Part shown: positions 1 to 10,996 of the stretch, in pieces
Layout: every line of letters begins with the position of its first letter
How positions within the stretch are numbered: position 1 is the stretch's first letter
From: Rugalucina vietnamica
Taxonomy: Eukaryota; Mollusca; Bivalvia; Lucinida; Lucinidae
Direction: 5' to 3'
Assembly (NCBI GenBank): GCA_964017185.1
Contig: OZ024871.1
Location: 27,256,488 to 27,320,487, forward strand
DNA: 64,000 nt
Program-made: the position numbers and the translations under genes
The notes under the pieces: generated by a model
The model's database searches: none
Told to the model about the DNA's origin: nothing
What the model saw: the letters and a program-made list of their open reading frames with translations, nothing else

Positions 1-433
1 CTAGGAACTACACATATGAAAAAGGTAGTATGACTGACATCCTTAAAAACTGAAATGGGAATCCCTGCAGAAAAGAAGGAAGGATAATAGAATTATATTG
101 CTTTACAAAGGTCTAAAAGGGAGAGCAAAAATACCCACGGATGACCTTATCCCCAAAAATAGGCGTTGTAGGAATCAATACTCTTTGGCATTTCGGATAC
201 CTTCAGCAAGTACAAATGCCTATTTACACAGTTTTTCCCCCCAGACTATTAGAGATTGGAATGAACTCCCTGATTCTCTGATCTCCTCTGCTGAATTGTC
301 AGATGATTGTGTGTCTAAATTTACTTCTCTTGTGAGAGCTCGGGACTAATCCCCTCCGGTCAAGCCCCATCCCCCTGGTGTGGTATTGTCAGTTTTACGT
401 TTCACCAGTAAACTATTCTGATTCTGATTCTGA
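1..433 (+). mobile_element. 3' end of a CR1/Jockey-like LINE (LINE-A), cut by window start
   Basis: Nearly identical to the 3' part of the LINE-A copy at 2475-4000. It encodes the last part of the reverse transcriptase ORF (readable from about 98 to 349) and then a short 3' UTR ending in ATTCTG repeats. Compared with the other copy, a GGGC tetranucleotide after TGTGTCTAAA is missing, which shifts the frame and shortens the C-terminus. The 5' part lies outside the window. The repeated hexamer tail is a usual 3' end for CR1/Jockey-group LINEs. Confidence 0.8.
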
Positions 434-532
434 GAATAGAATAGAATAGAATAGAATAATTTATTGCACAAATATACCCAACATTGGGTTATAGGCAAAC
501 AATACATTTTGTAGTTTATAACAACAATAACA

Positions 533-581
<49 letters not shown>

Positions 582-1260
582 GGCAATAATCTGGAGTGTA
601 AGAGTGCAGTTCAAATTTATGTGACATTACAATCCTGTATATATTTTCCTACTGCATGTAATACATACTTGTTACTATTTGTCAACAAGTTAAGAAACGT
701 TTCCTTAGGATCTTCTGTAGAAATAATCTGCATTTCACTTAAATTACAATCAATTTCTGTGCACCACGACGATTCATATTGCGTCAATCCAAAATATTTT
801 GAACCAAGGTCAGTGAGCGTGTTTTCCGAAAATGATACACTTTTAAAAAGGAAAGGTCATTAGTACAGAGCTGTGTCATGCGAAAAGACGTTGATTTTCC
901 AATAATCGTTTTTGACTGGACAGTTTATCTCATTCAGTCACAATGTTCTATAATAAATCTACCCTATAACTGATCTGTATCTAATTGATTGCCTCTAAGT
1001 TTATGATAATGATGTAAATCAAGAAAAAACATTGATAAATTCATTGATATAATTTCCTTTTCTCTGGACATGACCATTTACTGCACTTGTGTTCGGATGT
1101 TAAGAACAAACTTCAATCAGAAAGAATTTGTTTGATGTGTATTTTTGACTTCCGCATTAGTACTGATCTCGTGACCTAAAATATTTCATTGACAGGTCTA
1201 GTTTTCTCATGTTTGCATCACCGCTTTCGTCGTGCCTTTGTGAAATCGATTGTATCATAT
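433..1260 (-). mobile_element. 3' UTR and tail of a degraded LINE (LINE-B)
   Basis: Read on the minus strand, this stretch runs from the end of the LINE-B coding remnant to an AATAAA-like signal and a pentanucleotide (ATTCT)n tail at 433-461. It meets the (ATTCTG)n tail of the plus-strand LINE-A head to head. A CA/TG microsatellite lies inside it. No coding sequence was seen. Assignment to LINE-B rests on order and orientation, so the 3' boundary is firmer than the internal continuity. Confidence 0.5.
536..580. repeat. (CA)n microsatellite
   Basis: About 22 uninterrupted CA dinucleotides. The minus-strand open frame across it (poly Cys-Val) is a low-complexity artefact. Confidence 0.95.
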
Positions 1261-1657
1261 AATAATGTCCTCTCATTTTAATATTTTTTTACATTTACAA
1301 ATAAAGTGAATCTCATCTTCAATTGTATTACATATTAAACAGTCTTTTTTCTAAATCTTCCCGCAGCCGGACATATCGACCCCGTTCAATTCTAAGCTTG
1401 TGTGCACTAATTCTGAAGGAACTTAAGCATTTTCTAATTATTCTATCATCAATAATTTCCAGGTAAGTTTCAATTCCAAAATTCTGTTTGAAAAGTTTGT
1501 ATGTTCTTCGCTTTTTGTTTGTTTTATAACCTAACATTCGTTGTTTCCAAAATGATACGAATCTTTCTTTAAGTTTATTCTTTATTGAAGCCAGCAAAGA
1601 CATTGGGTTAAATGTATTTTGATTATTCCAAACATGTGAAAATCCTAGATCACACAA
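1260..1657 (-). pseudogene. LINE-B reverse transcriptase C-terminal remnant
   Basis: The minus-strand translation shows the C-terminal region typical of a group of invertebrate LINE polyproteins: LGFSHVWNNQ, then IKNKLKERF, a lysine-rich linker and the FRISAHKLRIERGRY segment. After a frameshift near 1335 it continues into a cysteine/histidine motif (CLIC...HFIC.C). This region normally lies downstream of the RT domain. The frameshift and the missing middle part make it a pseudogene. Confidence 0.6.
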
Positions 1658-2474
1658 TATGTTTTAATAAACTGTATCCATAAACGTTTATCAGACGAAC
1701 TATTATACTGTTCAATATATGCTTTTGATATTAATGTTTCACTACCAGACTAGTATATGTAACCAAAAATTGACACAACTAGAAATAGTCGACAGTAACA
1801 AAGGTAAACGACCAAGTTCACTTAAAGTGATGTTCCGGCTCCCATTTCTTATTGTCTATATCAAAATCTAACGCACTGACATGTACTAATTTAATTTCTA
1901 TAGCTCATTTAATCATCTGCCAAGGTAATTACAGTCCTGTTTATTGCTCTTATCAGCAATCCCTCACAGCAGACATTATTTTGATCTCGATGGTCTAACT
2001 GATTGAAAAAGCTGGATTTCAAGACCCCAGGCTACCTGGATTCTGAACGCATGGCAGCATTATAGTGCTGAATGCTACAGGGGAAGAATACTGTGACTCC
2101 CAGAGATTAATTGCAATTAGCTGACTATTAAAAGTGCAGTGTTCAGTGTCCTGAGAAAACCTTCTTTACAAATACAAATATGCGAAAGACTTGTGCATAG
2201 CAGTAGTAAGGTGCAGATCAGTTGCATATATTGATCAGTGCCTTTGATTTGAAAGTGAAATTTTAATTATGATATTTTGATATAGTTATTGCGTACTTGA
2301 TTGTACAGCTTATTTTTCTTGGGACCTGGCCTGAACCAGCGGCTGTAGATTTCCTCTAATCATATAGAATATTTAACATATTATTGTTTTACATGAAATT
2401 GAATAATTTCTACATGATAAGTACTGCAAATATATGTAACATGTTTAAGTAACGGGTGACTGACGTAAATGTCA
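1658..2474. other. AT-rich stretch between LINE-B remnants
   Basis: No reading frame or recognisable repeat was seen. By position it may be the decayed middle of LINE-B, since the flanking pieces are collinear on the minus strand and the missing coding part has about this length once LINE-A is removed. It ends with TAAATGTCA at 2466-2474, which is repeated at 4001-4009. Confidence 0.4.
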
Positions 2475-4000
2475 CGAGACCGATCACATCTTTTTCAACA
2501 GTCAATAGACTCGGGTGAAATCCCCAAAGAATGGTCTTTAGCAAACATTTGTCCCCTGTTCAAAAAGGCTGACAGGTCTCTTGCATGCAACTATCGTCCA
2601 GTTTCCTTGACCTGCGTACCCTGCAAACTTCTGGAACATATAGTGTGTTCTAATATCATGTCCCATTTGGATCATCATAAACTTTTGTCAGACAGGCAAC
2701 ATGCATTCAGGAAATCCCACAGTTGTGAAACCCAGTTAGCTACAGTGATTGATGACTGGGCAAAAATCTTAGACAATCAAGGTCAGGTTGACACATTTAT
2801 CTTGGATTTCGAAAAAGCTTTTGACACTCCTCCGCATGAACTCCTTAAAAGCAAATTGTTCAGTTATGGAATTGGTGGGAAGACAATTAAATGGATTGAT
2901 GCCTTCCTTTGCTATAGACAACAAAGAGTTGTGGTTAATGGCGTTAAATCAGACTGGGCTCCTGTTGTATCTGGTGTCCCACAGGGCACCGTTCTTGGCC
3001 CCTTGTTGTTTTCGTTGCATATAAATGATATCACCTCAGATATTGAATCGGAAATCAGACTCTTTGCTGATGATTGTGTTTGTTATCGTGAAATTAAGAA
3101 TGTGGAGGATACAGTGAAACTTCAGAAGGATATTGATCGATTAGGTAGTTGGGCCAGGAAATGGGGTATGAGATTTCAACCTGTCAAGTGCAACATGATG
3201 CAGCTGACAAATAAACGTACTAGTAAAATTCAGGCTTCTTACAAGCTTGAGGGTACTGTGTTGGAAAATGTTGAGAGTATCAAATATCTTGGTGTAACAA
3301 TAACCAAGGATTTAAAATGGAATACTCACATCAGCAATGTGTGTACCAAAGCCAATAGGACCCTTGGTTTTTTGAGACGAAATCTGTTTTCTTGCCCCCA
3401 AGATGTGAGAGAAGCTGCCTATAAAGGTCTGGTGAGACCTATTCTTGAATATGGTAGCTCAGTTTGGGACCCTCATTATGAATGTTTGATAGATGATTTG
3501 GAGAAGGTGCAAAAGCGTGCGGCTAGGTTTGTAACTAGGAACTATACATATGAAAAAGGTAGTATGACTGGCATCCTTAAAAAACTAAAATGGGAATCCC
3601 TGCAGAAAAGAAGGAAGGATAATAGAATTATATTACTTTACAAAGGTCTAAAAGGGAGAGCAAAAATACCCACGGATGACCTTATCCCCAAAAATAGGCG
3701 TTGTAGGAATCAACACTCCTTGGCATTTCAGATACCTTCAGCAAGTACAAATGCCTATTTACACAGTTTCTTCCCCCAGACCATTAGAGATTGGAATGAA
3801 CTCCCTGATTCTCTGATCTCCTCTGCTGAATTGTCAGATGATTGTGTGTCTAAAGGGCTTTACTTCTCTTGTGAGAGCTCGGGACTAATCCCCTCCGGTC
3901 AAGCCCCATCCCCCCCTGGTGTAGTATTGTCAGTTTGACGTTTCACCAGTAAACTATTCTGATTCTGATTCTGATTCTGAAAAAAGAACTTCAACAAGGA
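2475..4000 (+). mobile_element. 5'-truncated CR1/Jockey-like LINE-A copy
   Basis: The element begins inside the reverse transcriptase domain and ends with three ATTCTG units near 3960-3980, so it is 5'-truncated as expected for target-primed reverse transcription. TAAATGTCA at 2466-2474 and 4001-4009 may be the target-site duplication. However, about 20 bp separate the hexamer tail from the 3' copy and about 10 bp separate the 5' copy from the first homologous base, so the duplication is tentative. It lies between two minus-strand remnants of LINE-B and was probably inserted into it. Confidence 0.75.
2485..3938 (+). pseudogene. LINE-A reverse transcriptase, N-terminally truncated
   Basis: One open frame of about 485 codons. 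It starts in the RT fingers (KEWSLANICPLFKK, NYRPVSL) and contains motif A (FILDFEKAFD), the VPQGTVLGPLLF block and the catalytic FADD box (RLFADDCVCY). The thumb/C-terminal region (IKYLGVTITKDLKW, LEYGSSVWDPH) and a short tail follow. The endonuclease domain and RT start are absent, so the fragment cannot mobilise itself, although the frame is unbroken. The methionine at 2469 is flanking sequence, not a native start. CR1/Jockey-group affinity is inferred from the motifs. Confidence 0.85.
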
Positions 4001-4009
4001 TAAATGTCA

Positions 4010-4068
4010 TAAATAAATAAATAAATGAATGTATAAATAAATAAATTAATTAATTAATAAATAATACT
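4010..4068. repeat. AAAT-rich low-complexity tract
   Basis: Degenerate (AAAT)n/(TTAA)n sequence directly after the LINE-A insertion. It may be a target-derived or tail-derived tract. Confidence 0.8.
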
Positions 4069-4239
4069 TAATGAGTAAAAGTAAAAACAATGTGTAGATC
4101 AGCCTCTTTGCCTATTTACCATATACCTTTATGAATACGCGAAACATGAGCATGTACCTGTTACGTGCCTACTGCAAATAATTCAACTATACTTTCACAT
4201 AGCCAGGCTGGTTTGTGTCTTGCCTTGTTGAAACACTGG

Positions 4240-4494
4240 CTATTGGTTATTGAATGGATACATTGAAGCAGTCCAGTCCTTGTGTACCCTTTTAACTCTG
4301 TTTATTTCCTTATCAAAAATACTTTGTTTTATAGAAAATAACGCCCTGTTTGCCTTTAAACTTAGGGTCTTTTCTGCCACTGCAAACTTTCCTGTATTTG
4401 TAAAGTTTACTCCGTGGTATTTATATTGTTTGACATATTCTTGGGTGATTTCAACTTCACAGATATTGTTTGTCCAGATAGACTCAATAAACAA
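4240..4494 (-). pseudogene. LINE-B reverse transcriptase fragment (thumb region)
   Basis: The minus-strand peptide carries VKQYKYHGVNFTNTGKF followed by LSLKANRALFSIKQSI. This is the 'YLGV.F...G.F' region found after the RT catalytic core in many LINEs, with His in place of the usual Leu. It is collinear with the C-terminal remnant at 1260-1657, the two being separated by LINE-A and decayed sequence. No catalytic FADD remains here. Confidence 0.6.
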
Positions 4495-4499
4495 GGTTC

Positions 4500-5565
4500 T
4501 TCATTGAGCATCTGAAGGTGCAATGTTGGTAGAACTCATTAGTGATCATGAATTGGAGCAGGTAGTGCACTTTCCCACAAGAGGACAAAACACATTGGAT
4601 TTGGTTATTACTTCACTTCCTGGGCAGTTTGTTGATATTCATTTTCCCGACAGGCTTAGTGATCATGACATGTCTCTGGAACTTTGAAAATAGTTATTTC
4701 CCACATTAAGAAACCTAAGAGAAAGGTGTATAAATATCAGAAAGGTGATTGTGAATCTATGAAAGCTAATGTACTTAAATATTTCAATGGTTACTCTCAC
4801 GGTCGGTTCAAGAAAACTTCGATTTCATCACATCTTTTATCCAAGATTTAGCGGATAAACATATCACATCGAAGACTAGCCGCTCAGTTTTTTCAGTCCC
4901 ATGGTTAACACCTGAAATAAGAAAAAAGATTCACAGAAAAAATGCAACTCACGCTAAAGCAAAGAAAACTGGGAGTGCAAAATTTATAACAAAATTTGAA
5001 ACTTTGTGAAGAGAAATAAAAGCAGATATCAGAAAACAGCATAAGTTGTATGATAATGTAAATAACTTGTTTGATGATGTTAAGGCTAATCCAAGAGATT
5101 TTTATCGGTACGTAAATAGTCAGAAAAAAATGTTCAAGGTATCCCACCTTTGTAAAAGAGAAATGGAAGTTGTCTTGCCGAATCAGATTTTGAAAAGGCT
5201 GGTGAATTCAATGGTACGTAAATAGTCAGAAAAAAGATGTTCAAGGTATCCCACCTTTGAAAAAGAGCAATGGAAGTTGTCTTGACGAATCAGATTTTGA
5301 AAAGGCTGGTGAATTCAATAGTCAGTTTACGGATGTGTTCACCAAAACTGAACATAGCCAGGTCCCTCTTTTGAATAGAAAAGCCCCGTTCATGGAAGAC
5401 ATAGTGGTATCTAAAGAAGGTGTGACAAACCTTCTCAAGGGTTTGAACCCGTCGAAAGCTTTAGATCCTGATGAGCTTCATCTCAGAGTCCTTAAGGAAT
5501 TGGCATCTGAGTTAGGTCCAGTATTTGCACATCTTTTTCAACAGTCAATAGACTCGGGTGAACTC
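4500..5565 (+). pseudogene. LINE-A 5' part: endonuclease end and RT start, broken
   Basis: Plus-strand translations in shifting frames show the C-terminal end of an AP-like endonuclease (HFPTRGQNTLDLVITSLP, then LSDHD). A degraded linker follows, then the pre-RT block at 5257-5565 (GVTNLLKGLNPSKALDPDEL, HLFQQSIDSGE). The last 35 bp (about 5529-5563) match the first bases of the RT fragment at 2485. The 5' half of LINE-A therefore sits downstream of its 3' half and is truncated on its 3' side. Several stops and frameshifts make it non-functional. Confidence 0.75.
5107..5318 (+). repeat. About 105-bp tandem duplication inside the LINE-A fragment
   Basis: The block starting GGTACGTAAATAGTCAG and ending GGTGAATTCAAT occurs twice back to back (about 5109-5213 and 5214-5318) with a few substitutions and small indels. 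It adds to the disruption of the reading frame. Confidence 0.85.
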
Positions 5566-5700
5566 CCCATCACCTACTCATAGCCCCATGTTAATTATCC
5601 TCCATCATTATCATCAATCACCAACCATTCATTCAAAGTCTCATAATCATCACCCATCATCACCCATCATCAATCAACATACCCCTTCCCCGACCTTATC
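5566..5700. repeat. CATC/ATC-rich low-complexity tract
   Basis: Degenerate CATCA/CATC repeats directly abut the 3'-truncated LINE-A fragment. The short open frame across the junction is not a gene. Confidence 0.7.
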
Positions 5701-6316
5701 ATGCAAATTTCACAGTTTAAACTTAGAAAAGGCACTTCAATTTCAAGAATATATGCCAAAATTCCAAATTCTCCAAGCCAAATTGAAATCATGTCTATCA
5801 TATTTGGATTCACTATTTTATTTTATGTCATTTCCACCGCACTCCATGTAATACTCTATTTATGAGGCGTTTAGAGTATCTGGCAGATCTATTCAGATTC
5901 AGTTTGAGCACGTAGGGTACGAAAAGACTCTGAACCAGTTAAAAAATAATAATAATATTTTATTTAAAATAAATATTTCATCAATACGCAAAAGTTAAAT
6001 CTAAATTTTGCAGACAACACTATTTCGATACCATATTTTAAGCTCTTACATTTTATTTATTTATTTTTAATTCATATTTTTCGTCCAATCATCTTTGAGT
6101 GTTTTTCTGCTGCACGATGTGTTGATTGACAGATGGTGGGAAACTGGAACAAAAACCTGTTTTAAGTGTTGATATTCCGAAATTGACATACAGGTAACGT
6201 GGAAATGGCCCAAAATGATTAAATGATAAAGGCTAAAACTATTTTACTTGTTGTTTTAATTAGCGATGTTGTTCTTTCACCTTTTTTAAGAAGTGTAATT
6301 GATCAGCTGATCTGTG
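5701..6316. other. No recognisable feature
   Basis: AT-rich sequence with A- and T-rich runs. I see no conserved coding, RNA or repeat structure. Confidence 0.5.
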
Positions 6317-6445
6317 CACAGGCGCTTGAAGTTACATTAGTGACCCAAAAAGCATCAGATTTACGGTAGTGTCTAAGGTCAATATATATATTCTATATTG
6401 ACTTAACTATGATTATAATTATATATAGGACTTCAAGCGCCTGTG
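6317..6445. mobile_element. 129-bp TIR mini-element
   Basis: A 16-bp perfect terminal inverted repeat (CACAGGCGCTTGAAGT and its complement) bounds a very AT-rich core. The 7-mer ATCTGTG directly flanks both ends (6310-6316 and 6446-6452), consistent with a target-site duplication. The inner end CAGGCGCTTGAAG resembles hAT-type termini, but an 8-bp duplication is not clean, so the superfamily is left open. Confidence 0.7.
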
Positions 6446-6897
6446 ATCTGTGGTTTGTTTACATAGTTTTAGCAAGGAGTTTCCACACATGGAGTCAGGA
6501 CTTTGCTACTTCAAAGGTTCCATGTATGTTACCGCCACACCTTTTAATTACTCAAGTATCATTATAAATTGGCACCTAACTAGTAGCACAGTTTGACTCG
6601 GAAGCATATTTCCTTATCAGCTGCAATGACAGGCAGGTCAATGATTTCCCAAAATTTAATCAAATCATTTAAATAAGCTCATCAGTGGATGCAGGTCGTT
6701 GACAGAAACAAGTTGCAGTTTGAATTTTGAAAATCGATGCAAAAATGGCGAAGTTATCATTTTTTACATACTCTTTTCTGCAATTTTTGAAAGCTTACAC
6801 ATCTGGTATGCCCTACCCGGCTTATTTGATGCGCCACATGCATGCAGATCGTCATTTTTTTAAATTATCATTATCAAATAATATTGAATAAATTATA

Positions 6898-7241
6898 GGG
6901 CATGTCGGCAGGGTACTCTTCCATGAAAAAAAATCAATATCGGTCACCTTTCCCGCTATTTTCTTCATTCGGTGGAGGTGGTAACCTCGGTCATTATCGC
7001 TATGCGTTTACTACTTTCAGACTCTAATAAAACCATAATTTGACCAAAATATTACGCATTCCTTACATTGGAATAAATTATATCCGGAAATCTAATAGAA
7101 TATGCAATGCTTTGATGGAAAAATTTCATTTTGATTCCATATTTTGCGCTCCAAATTTGGTATGGCATAGGGATAAACACCGAGTCCTGTACCTCCGCCG
7201 AATGAACAAACTTACCTGTATGACGTCATCCCAACATGCCC
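6898..7241. mobile_element. 344-bp TIR element with TA flanks
   Basis: The ends are GGGCATGTCGG and the complement of GGGCATGTTGG, flanked by TA on both sides. Further inside, the arms stay related: CATTCGGTGGAGGT near 6965 and its complement-like partner near 7190 form a long imperfect inverted repeat. No coding capacity. TA duplication is typical of Tc1/mariner but also occurs by chance in AT-rich DNA. Confidence 0.6.
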
Positions 7242-7243
7242 TA

Positions 7244-8610
7244 TCCAAGCATATAATTCTTATATATAAAGATGGTACGTAGTGTATTCTAGTTGGGTGG
7301 GTGAATTTTAAAATGCTTCATCAGTACTGACAGGCATCGATGTCACAAACATTTTCAATCTTTCTTTTCAAGTCACATCTTAATTGTGGCTCTATTTTGA
7401 CAGTCCCCTCCCCCCCCCCCCCCCTTCGTATATTCTACACAAAACGTTCAATGCCTGTAGGTGCAATTCCATCTTAAAACTCTGAAAATATTCTCTTTTC
7501 GCAAATTGGATGAAATGTTTCTCCCAGAATTCATGATTTTTTTCCAAACAATGTAATAAGAAGTAAATAAAAAATGAAGAACAATAACTTCATTATTTCT
7601 TTTCTTGTTATGTTTTATTAGAGCGTAAACTGATGTGCCCATGTATCTAAAAAAAAAAAGAATAAACATGGTATTTTCATATTTTGTAACTGTGCCGGTT
7701 TGAATTTCCATTTCTAACTGACTACAATTTACTTTTTAGAAGAACCGTGTCAAAAAGTTTTAGAGCCAAATAAAGTCGGCATAGATACATAAGTACGTAA
7801 AATAGTGACAAAATAAACAAAAACTATTAACAACAGCGTACTATTTCTCTTCGTTTGACTCATTGACTACAGCCGGATTTCAATAATTCCGCACAGTACT
7901 CAATTTCAAACGCATGTTTAACACCTTCGGCAGCATTTGGCAATAATAATGCAACATGCACTCTACTGCTCAATATTTTTTCTCTTCAGTCACATTGGAT
8001 TTACATTTAGGAAACATTGGGAACATTGTTAAAATTCGCTAAAATGTAATTTTCAAAACCTGAAAACAAATATACACTTTCAAAAATGTCGCTGTTTTGG
8101 AACACCTGTTGATATTACTGACCTGAGTTTTCAATATAATGTAGATTAATCTATCTACATTTCAATTATATACAGTGCGCATAATTCATTGCAGGTTCAA
8201 AACCGCTGTGACAAGTGCGCATCTGTCCTTGTGATTTCACATAATAAAACGAAAATCACAGTTTTACCAATTTTTGGCGATATCTGCGGTAACAGACATG
8301 GTGTTCAAAGGAATAAATAATTAGGTGATAATGACCCTCAAGATACTGCAGTCTCCCGTTTACTTGCATTGTGCTCTCAGCATGTAATTAAAGGTGCTAA
8401 GTAAGTCACTAATTGAGTTCTTAGTCCATCCGTAGAAAGTCCTTGGTTTTAGTTTAATTTTTAGTAGTCCCAGTCATTGAGTCAACAATTTTTCAGTAAT
8501 GTCAGGACAGAGCCACCAATTAGACTCAAATCTTGATTTCGTGGGTATAAACAGATTTAATGTTTTGTTTTCCTGTTACTCCCATCAATCAATTTCTGAT
8601 TATTCTTGGG
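7244..8610. other. No recognisable gene; C-run near 7406
   Basis: AT-rich sequence with an 18-base C homopolymer at about 7406-7424. The minus-strand open frame near 7448-7711 has no recognisable domain and shows low-complexity composition. I see nothing else supportable here. Confidence 0.5.
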
Positions 8611-8619
8611 AGGTGTACA

Positions 8620-8894
8620 TTGTACACTCCGGTGTTTTTGCAGGATGAGCCTACATGCATGAGGATAGAACCTGTGTAGGGATCTTGAACCAGCACAGGG
8701 GATGACTGTTCCTGCACAGGGGGCCTCCAGTTAACGTCCCGATCAGAAGGACAGCGCACTGTATCATGTCATTCCTGCAAATGACACGAAGGGAAGCAAG
8801 TTCGGACAAATTTTCCTCGCCGCCGGCGGGGATCGAACATGGGACCTCTAGCACAAGAAGCCAGTGTGCTAACCACTCGGCTATCTCGCTTCCA
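8620..8894 (-). mobile_element. tRNA-derived SINE
   Basis: On the minus strand a tRNA-like head begins near 8894. The A-box-like TAGCCGAGTGGTTAGC and B-box GTTCGATCCCC are spaced as in a tRNA. A body follows with TCTGATCGGGACGTTAA, a motif shared with the tails of the other SINEs in this window. The 3' boundary near 8620 is approximate. Transcription would be by RNA polymerase III from the internal boxes. Confidence 0.75.
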
Positions 8895-8947
8895 TGTCTT
8901 GCTCAAGGACACAACTCTGTGCGAATCCCCGGACCGAATCCCCCAAT

Positions 8948-9161
8948 TACTGTAAATTCGGAAATTTTCGCATCGACTTTCATTTCGCGAATTTTCTATT
9001 TCTGAATTATTGGCCAGTTCTTGAATTCGCGAGTGAGTGTCCATGTATTCTATAAAGTTTATAGTGGCTCTTTATTAGCGAGAACTTTGAATTCGCAAGG
9101 CAACCAATTTGCGAATATTAGCGAAAATTAAGTTCTCACGAATATTCCCAGATCTACAGTA
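8948..9161. mobile_element. Palindromic MITE with TACTGTA/TACAGTA ends
   Basis: Ends are TACTGTAAATTCGG and a complement-like CCCAGATCTACAGTA. The interior repeats TTCGCGAA-type words in both orientations (ATTTTCGC, TTCGCGAATTTTC, GAATTCGCGAG, GCGAATATTAGCGAAAATT), so the whole unit can fold back. Related words recur at about 22690-22830. Superfamily unknown. Confidence 0.55.
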
Positions 9162-9282
9162 CCTATTTGATCTTGTAGAGTCCCAGTTCCAGTATCACAC
9201 ACTCATGCACTAACCCTTATACATGCAAGCTAAGCCACTATCTCTTTTGTGACCACCAAATCAAGCAGGTTTCCTGTCATCA

Positions 9283-9510
9283 GAGCCACAACACGAGAAT
9301 ACCAGTAATGTGGTTTTCAAACAGGTCCGACACAAAGCACAGAGGATGGCGAGAGGCTGGAAGCTTTGAATTTGGAAATAAGAGGTAACTGTGCTGACTG
9401 TATAGTGAAAACAAAAGTGCTGATCAGCTTCTCAGTTACTGTGAAGCTGATCTGTTTCTTTGTTTTCTCTTATGCAAAATGCGAAAGTTGGTTGTCACAT
9501 GACGTGGCTC
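9283..9510 (-). mobile_element. GAGCC-family MITE, copy 1
   Basis: Family description: complete copies are about 210-260 bp. They are bounded by a TIR of about 27 bp starting GAGCCGCCTCRTGGGAAAAC and usually flanked by a 4-bp target duplication. One TIR-proximal half carries a palindrome, GCGAAAACAAAGGCGC...GCGCCTTTGTTTTCGC, around a GTAAC/GTTAC centre. The other half carries a conserved block, ATAGTACAATTCCTC ... GACTGTACAGGCCGG. Plus strand here means palindrome first. This copy is diverged (core TTCTCAGTTACTGTGAA) and has no clear flanking duplication. Confidence 0.8.
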
Positions 9511-9518
9511 AATTTGCT

Positions 9519-10996
9519 CAATTCCGATTATCGGAAAAGATGGCGTGACGTCATCAGCCAGCATCCGGGTCACTCTCACGGGTACAAGTCAGTAATGGCG
9601 GCTTTATTAAAAGCCAATAAACGTCATATTTTATTTGCACAAATGACACAAAACGCCAAAATCTTTAAAAGTTTTGTTGTGTAATGAGGAAATATTGTTT
9701 CCAGAATGCATATATTTTGAATTTTGAAGGAAAATATCGTGAATAGTGCAATATTTCCGTATTTATTTAATAGTTAAATATTTTTATTTTTCGACAAGCG
9801 CGGGCAGCTTTGATCTCTTGTTATTTAATATGCACCCTATTTCAGGCACTTCAGTCTCAAATCAAATTGAAATTTTATGACAATCTTACGCCGCTGTATT
9901 CATTTTGTAGGATCTGTTTTTGGAGGAGACATATTTAAGATTTTAAATAACATACCACGCATTGCTTGGATTTTTAAACTCCAACTGCTGAACTTCAACG
10001 GCACGAATATTGTACATTTCTATCTATTGTTATATTAAATTATCATAATTACAAAGTAAAGTCGTGAAATACGTATAAGTTGCCGTTAGATGAAAACAAA
10101 TCTAGAAAAATGTGAGCTGAAATAAATAAGTGAATACATTGGATAAGTTATCCAATTACATATTACTTTTTCTCTGTAGCTCCTTCAGTTTTCCGAGTTT
10201 AAAACTAACCTTGCCAGAATAATTTTCGAGACAGATGGCGGATAATTTTCAATGGTTCTTATATTTAGGCCTAAAAAAAAAAATGTTATGTTTCCGATTT
10301 CATCATAAATTTAGCATAGGGTCGGTAGGTAGGCTTTTTTTTTTTTTTTTTTTTCCTTGGAAAATCGGGATCGGTAGGTATTTTTTTTTTTTTTTTAGAC
10401 CGGACTTTCTTCTTACCGCACATTTGACTCCAAATCGGAAACCTTTACACCGAGGATGGCCGTCTTCGTATAACAGGGATAACGGGACATTGTGCCGCAA
10501 GGCTTTTATTACATTTGAAGCAGGTATGTGGCTACATTTGTCGAAATAAATGGCGACTAATGTGCTTGGTCGTGTCAACACACTACACAGTAGCCATGTT
10601 GTTGTTCTTGATCGTAATTGTTAAAGACCGAAAATATCCGAAAATCGGCGCGGACAAATTCTCGTAACGAAATGGTTTTGACTTTTGATAAAAACCGGAA
10701 TCGTTGAACAGGGTCGGTCGCCGACTTTTTTTTTTTTTTTTTCTGAGCGCTAAAAAAGTTGCAGTCGGCGCAGATTTTGACCAGTCGGTCGGGAAATCGG
10801 AAACATAACATTTTTTTTTTTAAGCCTTAAGTTAAATTTATTTTAGTTAATTTAGCTTTAATATTTACAATTTAACACACGTTTACCTACACAAATATGT
10901 GTATTAAGTCTGAGTATTTATTGACTCTGTACCCGCGAGTTCACAGGTAATATTATCAATGACGTCATCGCCATCTTTTCCGATCAGCAGAATTGG
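9519..10996. mobile_element. 1.5-kb TIR element with CRE-like termini
   Basis: The left end reads CAATTCCGATTATCGGAAAA, then GATGGCGTGACGTCAT. The right end is its complement with small changes, ending at AATTGG 10996. Similarity continues inward with interruptions (CACGGGTACAAGTCA against its partner), giving arms of about 100 bp. Each TIR contains TGACGTCA. No transposase frame. A Harbinger-like MITE is nested at 10268-10826, so the original unit was about 0.9 kb. It starts 8 bp after GAGCC copy 1. Confidence 0.65.
10268..10826. mobile_element. PIF/Harbinger-like MITE
   Basis: TIR GGCCTAAAAAAAAAAATG, then TTATGTTTCCGATTT, is mirrored at the right end by AAATCGGAAACATAACA followed by a T-run and AAGCC. 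TTA directly flanks both ends (10265-10267, 10827-10829). A 3-bp TTA/TAA duplication with GG-starting ends fits PIF/Harbinger. The interior is GC-richer with long T-runs and contains no transposase. Confidence 0.7.

Noticed and set aside
346-627. Minus-strand open frame with a Cys-Val repeat
   Set aside because: Translation of the CA microsatellite and LINE tails; no gene.
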